Assembly: GCF_030316765.1 (NCBI RefSeq)
Contig: NZ_JASZYT010000017.1
Coordinates: 1-64,000, forward strand
Origin: Variovorax saccharolyticus
GTDB taxonomy: Bacteria > Pseudomonadota > Gammaproteobacteria > Burkholderiales > Burkholderiaceae_C
Direction: 5' to 3'
Length of the DNA stretch: 64,000 nucleotides
Position numbers and translations under genes: made by a program. Position 1 is the stretch's first letter, and the number at the start of each line of letters is the position of its first letter. This document shows positions 33,766-42,337 of this stretch, one piece after another. The notes under the pieces are model-generated. The model saw only the letters and a program-made list of their open reading frames with translations. It did not search any database and was not told the DNA's origin.

Positions 33766-34923
33766 ATGGGACACGTCATCAGAACCGAAGAGCAGCAGGC
33801 CGCCGTTGACGGGCTGCAGCGCTTTCTCACCGCCGAGGTCGAACCGATCTTCAGCAAGGAGTACCGCGACACGCTGGTGCCAAAGCCGCTGATGGGCAAG
33901 CTCATGCGCGAGCTCTCGCGCTTCGGCTTGATCTCGGGCACGGTCGATGAGGCGCATGGCGGCATGGGCCTGGACTGGCTCACGATGATCATGCTGTTCG
34001 AGGAGGTCGCGACCACCTCGGCCGACCTCTCGGTGCCGGTGCTCATCAACTCCTTCGGCGCTTACATGCTGCAGCAGCTGGCGCCGCAGCACCTGCGCGA
34101 ACGCTATCTGCCGGGCCTGGTGAGCGGCGAACTGTTCTGCAGCATCGGCATCTCGGAGCCCGACGTCGGCTCCAACGTGCTCGAGATCAAGACCCGCGCC
34201 CGCCGCGACGGCGACCACTATGTGCTCAACGGCGAGAAGACCTGGATCAGCAACGGCTCCTACTCCGACTTCCTGATCTGCACCTGCCGCACCGGCGACG
34301 ACCCGCGCCGTGGCCTGACGCACTTCCTGCTCGACCGCAAGGAACACCCTTACGAGGTCCGCGACATTCACAAGATCGCCTGGAACAGCCAGTCGACCGC
34401 GCAGATCTTCCTCAATGACGTGCGCGTGCCGGCCACCCACATGATCGGCAACGAGGGCGAGGCGCTCAAGAACACGTTGTCCATGTTCGAGCGTTCGCGC
34501 GTCTTCGTGGCGGCGCAGGGCCTGGGCCTCGGCCGGCGCGCATTGGAAGAAGCGGTGCGCTATGCCACCGAGCGCAAGCAGCACGGCAAGGTGATCGCGG
34601 GCCACCAGCTGATCGCCGCCATGCTGGCCGAGATGGCAACCCAGGTCGATGCCTCGCGTCTGCTGGTCTACCGCGCCGCCGAGATGATCCAGGCCGGCGT
34701 GCCGGCCGAGATGGAAGCGGCGATGGCCAAGTACTTCGCTTGCGAAGCTGCGGTGACGGTGGCGCGCCAGGCGGTGCAGATCCACGGCGGCAACGGTGTC
34801 ACACGCGAATTCCTGGTCGAGAAGCTGGCCCGCGAAGCCATCGTGGCGCCGATCCCCGAGGGCACGACGCAGATCCAGCAGCTGCTCATCGCCCGCGCCC
34901 TGACCGGCATCAACGCGTTCTAA
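33766..34923 (+). CDS. acyl-CoA dehydrogenase
   Basis: A 385-residue flavoprotein of normal length. Motifs seen are FCSIGISEPDVGSNVLEIKTRA (flavin/substrate region), EKTWISNGSYSDF, and AVQIHGGNGVTREFLVEKLAREA with IPEGTTQIQQLLIARALTG at the C-terminus, where the Glu of PEGT is the likely catalytic base. It should introduce the 2,3-double bond in an acyl-CoA. It begins 19 bp after the thiolase stop and has GGAGAC upstream of the ATG. No electron-transfer flavoprotein genes are nearby. Confidence 0.94.
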   Translation: MGHVIRTEEQQAAVDGLQRFLTAEVEPIFSKEYRDTLVPKPLMGKLMRELSRFGLISGTVDEAHGGMGLDWLTMIMLFEEVATTSADLSVPVLINSFGAYMLQQLAPQHLRERYLPGLVSGELFCSIGISEPDVGSNVLEIKTRARRDGDHYVLNGEKTWISNGSYSDFLICTCRTGDDPRRGLTHFLLDRKEHPYEVRDIHKIAWNSQSTAQIFLNDVRVPATHMIGNEGEALKNTLSMFERSRVFVAAQGLGLGRRALEEAVRYATERKQHGKVIAGHQLIAAMLAEMATQVDASRLLVYRAAEMIQAGVPAEMEAAMAKYFACEAAVTVARQAVQIHGGNGVTREFLVEKLAREAIVAPIPEGTTQIQQLLIARALTGINAF

Positions 34924-34945
34924 GAACCCTCCACGGAGACCCATC

Positions 34946-35722
34946 ATGCGTATCAAGGACAAGACCATCGTGATCACGGGCGGCGCCTCGGGCCTGGGCC
35001 TGGCGACCGCCGCCTACATGGTCAAGGAGAAGGGCGCGCGCGTCGCCATCCTCGACCTCAACCTCGAAGCTGGCCAGCAGGCCGTGGCCGAGCTCGGTGC
35101 CGAGCATGCGCTGTTCGTGCAGACCGACGTCGCCAGCGAGGAATCGGTGCAGGCCGCGGTCGATGCGGTGATGCAGCGCTTCGGCGCCATCCACATCTGC
35201 ATCAACGGCGCCGCCATCGCCAGCGGCTTCAAGCTGCTCGGCAAAGAGGGCAGGGCAGCGCCGCTGGCGCGCTTCGCGCAGGCCACCGCGGTCAACATCA
35301 ATGGCGTCTTCAACGTGATGTCGAAGTGCGCCGAGCAGATGGCCAGGAACGAGGCCGAGGTCGGAGAGGAACGCGGTGTCGTGATCAACGTCTCGTCGGG
35401 CGCCGCCTACGAGGGCCAGGTCGGCCAGACCGCTTATGCGGCGTCCAAGGCCGCCATCATCGGCATGAACATGCCGGCGGCGCGCGAACTCGGCGCCATC
35501 GGTGTACGGGTCAACGCGATCGCGCCGGGCCTGTTCCTGACCGCCATGGTCGCGGGCCTTGACGCCAGGGTGCTCGACTCGCTCAAGGAGCAGATGGAAG
35601 CGCCGCGCCGCCTCGGCGACATGCGCGAATTCGCCCATTGCTGCGCATTCATCGTCGAGAACGCCTATGTGAACGCCGAGACCATCCGCCTCGACGGCGC
35701 GGCCCGCCTGCGCGCCCGCTGA
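34946..35722 (+). CDS. SDR-family 3-hydroxyacyl-CoA dehydrogenase-like protein
   Basis: A 258-residue short-chain dehydrogenase. The cofactor motif TGGASGLG is at 11-18 with Asp37 after the second strand, which favours NAD over NADP. The active site has Ser150/151 (NVSSGAAYEG) and Tyr164-x3-Lys168 (YAASK). The sequence TIVITGGASGLGLATAAYMVKEKGARVAILDLN is typical of HSD17B10-like type II 3-hydroxyacyl-CoA dehydrogenases, which suits oxidation of 3-hydroxyacyl-CoA here. It lies 22 bp after the acyl-CoA dehydrogenase gene with GGAGAC upstream. Confidence 0.92.
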   Translation: MRIKDKTIVITGGASGLGLATAAYMVKEKGARVAILDLNLEAGQQAVAELGAEHALFVQTDVASEESVQAAVDAVMQRFGAIHICINGAAIASGFKLLGKEGRAAPLARFAQATAVNINGVFNVMSKCAEQMARNEAEVGEERGVVINVSSGAAYEGQVGQTAYAASKAAIIGMNMPAARELGAIGVRVNAIAPGLFLTAMVAGLDARVLDSLKEQMEAPRRLGDMREFAHCCAFIVENAYVNAETIRLDGAARLRAR

Positions 35723-35763
35723 GCGGCTCCTTCCTTCCACAACCAGAGAACGAGAGACAAATC

Positions 35764-37317
35764 ATGAGAATCGCCGACTATTTCGATGGCGCCGCGGCGC
35801 AATACCCGAGCAACCTGGCTTTTGTCGACGGCGCCACGCGCATCGACTTTGCCGAGGCGCAGCGCACCGCGCACGCGATCGCCCATGCACTGGTGCGCGA
35901 GAAGACCGCCGGTGCGGGCACGCACGTGGCGATCTACGCGCCCAACGATCACCGCGTGACGCTGCTGCACCTGGGCATCAACCTCGCCGACATGGCTTGG
36001 CTCTCCGTGCACATCAAGAACACCATCGAGACCAACGCCGAGGTGCTCGACTACTTCGATGCCGACATCGTCTTCTTCCACAGCCAGTTCGCAAGCTGTG
36101 TCCCGGTGCTCAAGGCCAGATTGTCGAAGGCCAAGCTCTACGTCTGCATCGACGCCGCCTCCGAGCACGGCATCTCGATGCAGGACTGGCTGGAAGGCTG
36201 TTGGACGCCGTTCCGCAACGCCTGCGAGACGCCCGACACCGTCGCCTTCTTGCAGCCCACCGGCGGCACCACGGGTCCGTCGAAAGGCGCGGTCCATACC
36301 CACCGCACGCTCGAGATGATGGGTCTTGCGCTGTCAAGCGAGTTCCCGGTCGGGCCCGAGTCGCGCCATCTGGTGATCGCGCCGCTCACGCATGCCGCCG
36401 GCCTGATCGTGCTGGGCTTCGCGGCCCGCGGCTGCGCCACCATCATCCTGCCGGGCTTCGATGCCGACACGATTTTCAACGCCATCGAGAAGGAGAAGGT
36501 CTCGCATCTGTTCCTGCCGCCGACCGCGGTCTATGCGCTGCTCGCCCACCCGCGCGCCAAGACGACCGATTTCTCCTCGCTGCGCTGCTTCATCGTCGGC
36601 GCCGCGCCGATCGCGCCCGAGAAGTTCAAGGAAGCGGTGCGCGTGTTTGGCCCGATCATGTACGAGGGCTTCGGCCAGACCGAGACCTTGATCCCGATCC
36701 TGGTCAAGCGCCCGTCCGACTACCTGCTGGCCGACGGCAGCTTCGACGAAGCCGCGGTGCGCGCGGCCGGCAAGCCGGTCGGCGTGGTGCGGGTTGGCAT
36801 CATGGACGGCCAGGGCAACCTGCTGCCGGCCGGCGAGCGCGGCGAGGTCGTTGTGCGCTCCTCGATGTCGATGCAGGGCTACTACAAGAAGCCCGAGGAG
36901 ACGGCCGAGGCCTCGACCTTTGGCTGGCACCACACCAGCGACGTCGGCGTAGCGGACGAGCGCGGCTTCGTGACCATCGTCGATCGGCTCAAGGACATGA
37001 TCGTTTCGGGCGGATTCAACATCTACCCGGTGGAGATCGAGAAGACGATCCAGGACCATCCCGCGGTGCTCGACTGCATCGTGGTCGGCGTGCCCGACGA
37101 CAAGTGGGGCGAGGCGGTCAAGGCCGTGGTCCAGCTCAAGCCTGGCCAGAAGCTCGAGGAAGCCGAGCTGATCGCGATCTGCAAGGCGCAGTTGGGCAGC
37201 ACCAAGGCGCCGAAGTCGGTCGAGTTCTGGGACACGCTGCCGCGTAGCGCGGTGGGCAAGCTGCTCAAGAAGGACGTGCGCGCGAAGTTCTGGGGCGAGC
37301 AGTGGCGCTCGGTCTGA
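35764..37317 (+). CDS. acyl-CoA synthetase (AMP-forming)
   Basis: A 517-residue ANL-superfamily ligase. The phosphate-binding motif PTGGTTGPSKG is at 165-175, the adenine motif is YEGFGQTET, and the hinge/catalytic C-terminal part has GWHHTSDVGVADERGFVTIVDRLKDMI, SGGFNIYPVEIEKTI and PRSAVGKLLKKDVR with the adenylation Lys. It should activate a carboxylic acid, presumably the product of the aldehyde dehydrogenase, to its CoA ester. The ATG at 35764 follows GAGAGACA; the longer open frame upstream overlaps the SDR gene. The nitroreductase gene follows 2 bp after its stop. Confidence 0.93.
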   Translation: MRIADYFDGAAAQYPSNLAFVDGATRIDFAEAQRTAHAIAHALVREKTAGAGTHVAIYAPNDHRVTLLHLGINLADMAWLSVHIKNTIETNAEVLDYFDADIVFFHSQFASCVPVLKARLSKAKLYVCIDAASEHGISMQDWLEGCWTPFRNACETPDTVAFLQPTGGTTGPSKGAVHTHRTLEMMGLALSSEFPVGPESRHLVIAPLTHAAGLIVLGFAARGCATIILPGFDADTIFNAIEKEKVSHLFLPPTAVYALLAHPRAKTTDFSSLRCFIVGAAPIAPEKFKEAVRVFGPIMYEGFGQTETLIPILVKRPSDYLLADGSFDEAAVRAAGKPVGVVRVGIMDGQGNLLPAGERGEVVVRSSMSMQGYYKKPEETAEASTFGWHHTSDVGVADERGFVTIVDRLKDMIVSGGFNIYPVEIEKTIQDHPAVLDCIVVGVPDDKWGEAVKAVVQLKPGQKLEEAELIAICKAQLGSTKAPKSVEFWDTLPRSAVGKLLKKDVRAKFWGEQWRSV

Positions 37318-37319
37318 GC

Positions 37320-38020
37320 ATGGACGTGGCCGCCGCGATGCGCGGCCGGCGCTCGGTGCGCGCCTTCCTGGCGACCCCGGTGCCGCAGGCCACGGTGGCC
37401 GAGATCCTCGCGCTGGCGGCCTGCGCGCCGAGCGGGACCAACATCCAGCCCTGGCAGGTGATCGCGTTGGCGGGCGGGGAGCGGCAGCGCCTGTGCGATC
37501 GCGCGCAGCAGGCCTTTCACCACGAAGCGGGGCAGCACGCGAGCGAGTACCCCTCTACCCGCCCGAATGGGTCGAGCCCTACCTGGGGCGCCGGCGCCGC
37601 AATGGCCTGGCGCTCTATGCGTCGCTCGGCATCGAGCGCGGCGACAAGGCCGCGATGCAGCGCCAGCATGCGCGCAACTTCGCCTTCTTCGATGCGCCCG
37701 TGGGGCTGATCTTCACCATCGACCGGCGCCTGACCCAGAGCAGTTGGGTCGACTACGGCATGTTCCTCCAGAACCTGATGCTGGCAGCGCGCGAGCGCGG
37801 CCTCGACACCTGTCCGCAGATGGCCTGGGCGATGCTGCCGAAGCTCTTGACCGAGCTGCTCGATATCCCGCCGCATCAGATGGTGGTGTGCGGCATGGCG
37901 CTGGGCCACGCCGACCGCGAGGCTCCCGAGAATGGGTGGCTGCCCGAGCGTGAGCCGGTGGAGTCGTTTGCGCAGTACCGGGGGTTTGCTCCTCGGCAAG
38001 AAGCCTGCGGCGTCTACTGA
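37320..38020 (+). pseudogene. nitroreductase-family flavoprotein with a frameshift
   Basis: The first frame starts MDVAAAMRGRRSVRAFLATPVP and has the FMN-contact segment ACAPSGTNIQPWQVIAL. At about 37552 the frame changes: the sequence GAGTACCCCTCTACCCG would need one more C to read EYPLYPPEWVEPYLGRRRRNGLALYASLGI, which continues in the next frame to a stop at 38020. The second part has the usual SSWVDYGMFLQNLMLAARERGLDTCPQ and VVCGMALGHAD. Restored, the protein would have about 234 residues, normal for the family. The deletion lies in a C-run, a common place for both mutation and sequencing error. The role in the operon is unknown; such enzymes can reduce enone or enoyl bonds. Confidence 0.85.
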
Positions 38021-38794
38021 AGGAGCTGGACGCCGGTTGAGAACGCCGAAGGGTCCATTCCGCTGCCGCTGCAGTCTGGTGATCCACGGGTCGATGCTGA
38101 TTGTCAGCAGCAGCTGCGGCGATGGGTCGACGAGCGACGAAACTGTGTGTGCTGTCTGGCGCTGCGATAGCGGCGGCGCAGGACTTGATCAACCAGTTTG
38201 CCGCTGATGTGCCATACAGTGGGCTGTCAGCGCTTCCTCCGCACCGCTCGAACGTGTGCTGGCCGAGATGCGTCGCTTCCCGCAGACGATTTGGATCCGT
38301 CCTGCCGATGCCTGCGTCGGCGGGTGAGATTGGGCGTTCGGAGGAGCCCCGTCGCCTCAGCTCGGATGAAGGTCGCCCAATCTGTGGGGAGCGGTCATTG
38401 CGACCGGAGACCGTGGGACCTCGATGAACGCAGAGCAATTGACACTGTGAGTACGGGCGTCCGGCGTGAGCGGCCGCGACCGCTGCGCAGCAGCCGTTGG
38501 TGCCATATGTCAGGGATCGGAGGCGTTCTCGGGCGAAGGTCGGAAACTCATGAGCGCTGAGGACTGGGTTTGCTTCGCGACCGGCAGGTGGTCGCTCGTC
38601 GGCACCCGGCCAGCCGCAGTGGCGCGATCAGCTCCCGGATTCGACTGGTGCCGTCGCTCGAACTGTTGCGCCGCACGACGGCGACCTTCCAGGAGACCGA
38701 GGTTGGCGAATGACTGCGCAGGGCTGACTTGCACCGCCGACCCAAGGGCGGCCATGGCCACCGCTTCGCGATCGCCGTCGCCATGCGCCGGCGC
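38021..38794. other. intergenic region without a convincing gene
   Basis: About 770 bp between the end of the catabolic operon and the convergent secreted-protein gene. Short frames exist on both strands but none has a signal sequence, domain motif or good ribosome site. No strong terminator hairpin with T-run was found. Confidence 0.5.
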
Positions 38795-39379
38795 TCAGTT
38801 CAGGCGGAGTGCACCCGAAATGCGCGGCGGAAAGACGAACGGTTGTTTCGTGGGGTCGAGGTGGGTGTCATCGAGGCAGCCAGCGATGGTGCCGGGAGAA
38901 AATTGGTTTCGCACCGACAGTGCGAACTGCGCCACGCCTGCGCCGCAGCCGATGTCCTGATCGGCGGTGCCCGGCCACCGTACGAAGCCCCCCTCGACCC
39001 GGCCGAAGCGCACGTTGTTGTCGCGATCGAGCCAGTACCAACGTCCGCCGACGACTGTGACGCCGCTGCCGCCGATTCCGGCCACGCCGATGCGATCGAT
39101 CTTTGCAGTCCAGCTACCGCCGTTGCCGTTCGTGGTCCAGGCACAGGTGGCAGGGTTGGGGACACCACCGTCACTGGAAAGGTTGTCGACGCCGGCGAAG
39201 GTCACGCCCTTGGTCAGCAGACCGCCGGCCACGTCGGTGCCGCGCGAGACCTCGTAGCCCGAAAGGCAGGTGTTGAGCGTACCTTGGGCGAACGCGATGC
39301 TTCCGCCGCTGAAAACGAGGACACCAGCCAGGACGGCGCTGCGGCAAGCGCTCTCATTTCGAACGAGTTCGGCGGTCAT
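38795..39379 (-). CDS. secreted protein of unknown function
   Basis: A 194-residue protein. The signal peptide SACRSAVLAGVLVFSGGSIAFAQG is clear. The mature part has cysteines in TLNTCLSGYEV, NPATCAWTTNG, DIGCGAG and AGCLDD, which could form disulfides, and Gly-rich beta-strand-like stretches (GVAGIGGSGVTVVGGRWYWLDRDNNVRFG). No family was recognised. The ATG at 39379 has AGGTGA upstream and overlaps the stop of the small gene 39376-39546 by 4 bp (ATGA), so translation is coupled. Codon use looks like that of a real GC-rich gene. Confidence 0.75.
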   Translation of the reverse strand: MTAELVRNESACRSAVLAGVLVFSGGSIAFAQGTLNTCLSGYEVSRGTDVAGGLLTKGVTFAGVDNLSSDGGVPNPATCAWTTNGNGGSWTAKIDRIGVAGIGGSGVTVVGGRWYWLDRDNNVRFGRVEGGFVRWPGTADQDIGCGAGVAQFALSVRNQFSPGTIAGCLDDTHLDPTKQPFVFPPRISGALRLN

Positions 39380-39546
39380 GATGTCACCTGTGCTCGGTCG
39401 GTATGCCGCCATGCACTCCTGCGCGCCGCAGCTCGCGAAGGTTGAAACCTGCTCTCTGCCTTGGCCGCGGCGGAGCGCTTGGTCGTTACCTTGACCGTTT
39501 GCACTGCCTCTTCGGGGAAGCTCATCGAACCAACGTAGGTGATCAT
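39376..39546 (-). CDS. small protein (56 aa) coupled to secreted protein
   Basis: A short frame starting MITYVGSMSFPEEAVQTVKV and ending in a basic, Arg/Ala-rich tail (SRAAARRSAWRHTDRAQ). Support comes from a near-perfect ribosome site, GAAGGAGATGAC, directly before the ATG, and from the 4-bp ATGA overlap with the following gene. It may be a real small protein or a leader peptide that drives translation of the secreted protein. No family recognised. Confidence 0.55.
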   Translation of the reverse strand: MITYVGSMSFPEEAVQTVKVTTKRSAAAKAESRFQPSRAAARRSAWRHTDRAQVTS

Positions 39547-40050
39547 GTCATCTCCTTCGGGTTTCCATGAGCGGCCGATGCGATCTGCCTTGAACCGACG
39601 CGGCCGCCTGACGTCGCTCAAGCTCGCTGACAGTAGTGCGACTTTCGAAGGTTCCTTGATGGAAGCCGACCTGGCGCGGAGGTGGAGGTGGCAAAAACCT
39701 CCAGTGGGAGAAGGGGTCGTGATGCTACGCGCTTCCGACGCAATGGCAAGGTGATCGGCTCCCTCCGCTCTCTAGCGGGGTGGGGTACGCCCGTGATCGC
39801 TTGTCGGTGTCAAGGCGGGGGGCGGGCATTAACAGTCAATGCAACGATCTGTCTGAGCTTCGCAGGCGGCATCAGGAAGCCGATAGACAGCGCTCGACAC
39901 CCGACGTTCGTTGCCTGCTTTGAGTGCGTTCCTCTAATGCCGTGTAACGCCCGCTATTTCGCTTGTGTCGCCACTCCATGCGCCTCACACTTGGTCATGC
40001 TGCACTGCAGCAATCTGTCGCCCTCGTTCCTTTACCTCCAGAAAGCCCCC
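39547..40050. other. intergenic region holding divergent promoters
   Basis: About 500 bp between the minus-strand small-protein gene and the plus-strand phasin gene. No coding frame is convincing. Base composition is less GC-rich than the flanking genes. Promoters for both directions must lie here but no clear -35/-10 pair was identified. Confidence 0.45.
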
Positions 40051-40587
40051 ATGACTTCACTTGCTGTCGATACCACCGCTTCCATGCACACGATCTTCAG
40101 CCTCGCTGGCGAGGCTTTCAAAGGAGCGGAGACGCTCTCCTCGCTCAACCTGCAGACGCTCAAGACGCTGATGTCTGAAAGCGAGGAGGGCAGCCGACTC
40201 GCCGGTTCCACGGGCAGCCCGCTGGAACTGATGAGGCTGCAGGCGGCCATGTTGCAAGCCGCGCCGATCAAGGCATTGGCGTATGGGCGCCAAGTGCAGG
40301 AGGTCTTCGCCACGTTCGACACGGCGCGACGGGCCGCATACGAGGACAGCGTTGCCAGCGCACAGGCGAAACTGCTCGCCGCCATGAGCAGCTTCTTCGG
40401 GAACACTCCCAGTTCCGACAAGATTGTTTCGCTGACGCAGTCTGCCCTGGACACGTCGAACAAGGCCTACAAGCGCATGAACGACGCGACCAAACAGCTG
40501 TCCGAGACGGTGGCTGCCAATGTCACGAAAGCCAGCGAAACCGCCGCACAGGCCTCGTCCAGCGCATTGGCGAAGATTGAGACCTGA
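40051..40587 (+). CDS. phasin family protein
   Basis: A 178-residue, almost wholly helical protein: TIFSLAGEAFKGAETLSSLNLQTLKTLMSE, ELMRLQAAMLQAAPIKALAYGRQVQEVF, and a C-terminal Ala/Ser/Lys-rich coiled-coil-like tail (LSETVAANVTKASETAAQASSSALAKIE). This layout matches phasins, which coat polyhydroxyalkanoate granules in Burkholderiales. No signal peptide. It precedes the TPP enzyme operon by 64 bp and may share its transcription. The PHA-depolymerase-like hydrolase at 58259 is a distant functional relative, not a neighbour. Confidence 0.85.
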   Translation: MTSLAVDTTASMHTIFSLAGEAFKGAETLSSLNLQTLKTLMSESEEGSRLAGSTGSPLELMRLQAAMLQAAPIKALAYGRQVQEVFATFDTARRAAYEDSVASAQAKLLAAMSSFFGNTPSSDKIVSLTQSALDTSNKAYKRMNDATKQLSETVAANVTKASETAAQASSSALAKIET

Positions 40588-40651
40588 TCTGGAAATCGGC
40601 GCTACCGTTCATTTGCGCGCAGAAGACATTCCGCTGCGTCGGGAGATCGCC

Positions 40652-42337
40652 ATGAAAGCATCCGACCTCTTCGTCAAGGCGCTGGAGAACGAGGGCGTCG
40701 AACGGATCTTCGCCGTGCCCGGTGAAGAAAACCTCGACCTCGTCGAATCCTTGCGACGATCCAGCATCGAGCTCGTGCTCACACGGCATGAGCAATCTGC
40801 CGCCTTCATGGCGGCAACCCATGGGCGCCTGACCGGGCAGCCTGGTGTGTGCATGGCCACGCTCGGTCCCGGCGCGCTCAATCTGGTCACGGGCGCGGCC
40901 TATGCGCACCTGGGCGCGATGCCGATGGTCTTGATCACCGGCCAGAAGGCGATCATGACGGCACGCCAGGCGCGATTCCAGATCGTCGACATCGTCGCCA
41001 CGATGAAGCCGTTGACGAAGGCATCGCGCCAGATCGTCAATGCCGCAAGCATTCCCACGGTGGTCCGCGATGCGTTCAGGGTCGCTGCCGAGGAGCGGCC
41101 CGGGCCGGTGCATCTCGAGCTGCCGGAAGACGTGGCCGCCGAGCAGGTGGCGCACGACGTGAACGTCGTCTCCGTTCACCCGATCGATCTGCCGGTGGCG
41201 CATGAAGCGGCCATTGAACGGGCTGCCGCCATGCTGATGCGGGCGAAGCGCCCGCTCGTCATGTTCGGCGCGGCAAGCAATCGCCCGCGGCTGCAAGGCC
41301 AGCTGGCCGACTTCGTGCGCCGCGTCGGCATTCCCTTCTTCAATACGCAGATGGGCAAGGGCACGGTCGCTGGCGGCGGCATCGCCGAAGGCAGGGCCGG
41401 CTTCTGGATGGGTACCGCCGCGCTCACGGAGCGCGACTATGTGCACGAAGCGATCGACCGGGCGGACCTGATCCTCGCCATCGGCCACGACACGATCGAG
41501 AAGCCGCCGTTCATCATGGGGCCCGACGGCCCGCTGGTGATTCATGTCGGTTTCATGCCGGCCGCCGTCGAGCAGGTGTACTTCCCGCATGCCGAGGTGG
41601 TGGGCGACGTCGGCCCGAGCCTCGCGCAGCTGGCCGATCGCGTCGAAGGCCGCCTGCCGAACGCCGGAGCCTTGCTGCCGCAGCGCGAGGGAATCCTCGC
41701 GCGCACGATGAGCCGCGCCACCGAATCGCGCTATCCGCTGACGCCGCAGCGCATCGTCCATGACGTGCGCCAAGTCATGCCCGACGACGGCATCGTCGCG
41801 CTCGACAACGGCATGTACAAGATCTGGTTCGCACGCTGCTATCCCACGCGCACCGCGAATGCACTGCTGCTCGACAATGCGTTGGCGACCATGGGCGCCG
41901 GCCTGCCATCGGCCATGATGGCCGCGCTGCTTCATCCGAGGCGCCGGGTCCTGGCGGTGTGCGGTGACGGCGGCTTCATGATGAATTCGCAGGAGCTCGA
42001 GACTGCCATCCGACTCAAGCTCGACCTCGTGGTGCTGATCATCGAGGACAACGCGTACGGAATGATCCGCTGGAAGCAGTCGGTCGACCAGTTCACCGAC
42101 TGGGGCATGACCTTCGGCAATCCCGATTTCGTGAAGTACGCCGACGCCTACGGTGCCAAGGGGCGCCGCGTCGAGACCGCAGAAGGACTGGCGCCCGCGC
42201 TCGAAGCGGCCTTCTCCGAAGGCGGAGTGCAGATCGTCGCCGTGCCGATCGACTATTCGGAGAACAGCCGGGTGCTGGTCGACGAATTGCGCAATCGTGT
42301 CGCAGCAATCGCCGCCCAACCGGGGACACTCACGTGA
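40652..42337 (+). CDS. thiamine-diphosphate enzyme, acetolactate-synthase-like
   Basis: A 561-residue TPP enzyme. The N-terminal domain has the catalytic Glu47 in TRHEQSAAFMA and the pyrimidine-binding region GPGALNLVTGAAYAHLGAMPMVLITGQ. The C-terminal PP domain has the metal motif GDGGFMMNSQELETAIRLKLDLVVLIIEDN. It resembles acetolactate synthase large subunits and related benzoylformate/2-oxoacid decarboxylases. No small regulatory subunit gene is present and the enzyme sits with an alcohol dehydrogenase and a CoA transferase, so a catabolic carboligase or decarboxylase is more likely than branched-chain amino-acid synthesis. The stop overlaps the next start (GTGA). Confidence 0.9.
   Translation: MKASDLFVKALENEGVERIFAVPGEENLDLVESLRRSSIELVLTRHEQSAAFMAATHGRLTGQPGVCMATLGPGALNLVTGAAYAHLGAMPMVLITGQKAIMTARQARFQIVDIVATMKPLTKASRQIVNAASIPTVVRDAFRVAAEERPGPVHLELPEDVAAEQVAHDVNVVSVHPIDLPVAHEAAIERAAAMLMRAKRPLVMFGAASNRPRLQGQLADFVRRVGIPFFNTQMGKGTVAGGGIAEGRAGFWMGTAALTERDYVHEAIDRADLILAIGHDTIEKPPFIMGPDGPLVIHVGFMPAAVEQVYFPHAEVVGDVGPSLAQLADRVEGRLPNAGALLPQREGILARTMSRATESRYPLTPQRIVHDVRQVMPDDGIVALDNGMYKIWFARCYPTRTANALLLDNALATMGAGLPSAMMAALLHPRRRVLAVCGDGGFMMNSQELETAIRLKLDLVVLIIEDNAYGMIRWKQSVDQFTDWGMTFGNPDFVKYADAYGAKGRRVETAEGLAPALEAAFSEGGVQIVAVPIDYSENSRVLVDELRNRVAAIAAQPGTLT

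Noticed and set aside
40652..42337. Biosynthetic acetolactate synthase (ilvB)
   Set aside because: No small subunit or other ilv genes nearby; the neighbours are an alcohol dehydrogenase and a CoA-transferase, so a catabolic TPP enzyme is preferred and no symbol was given.
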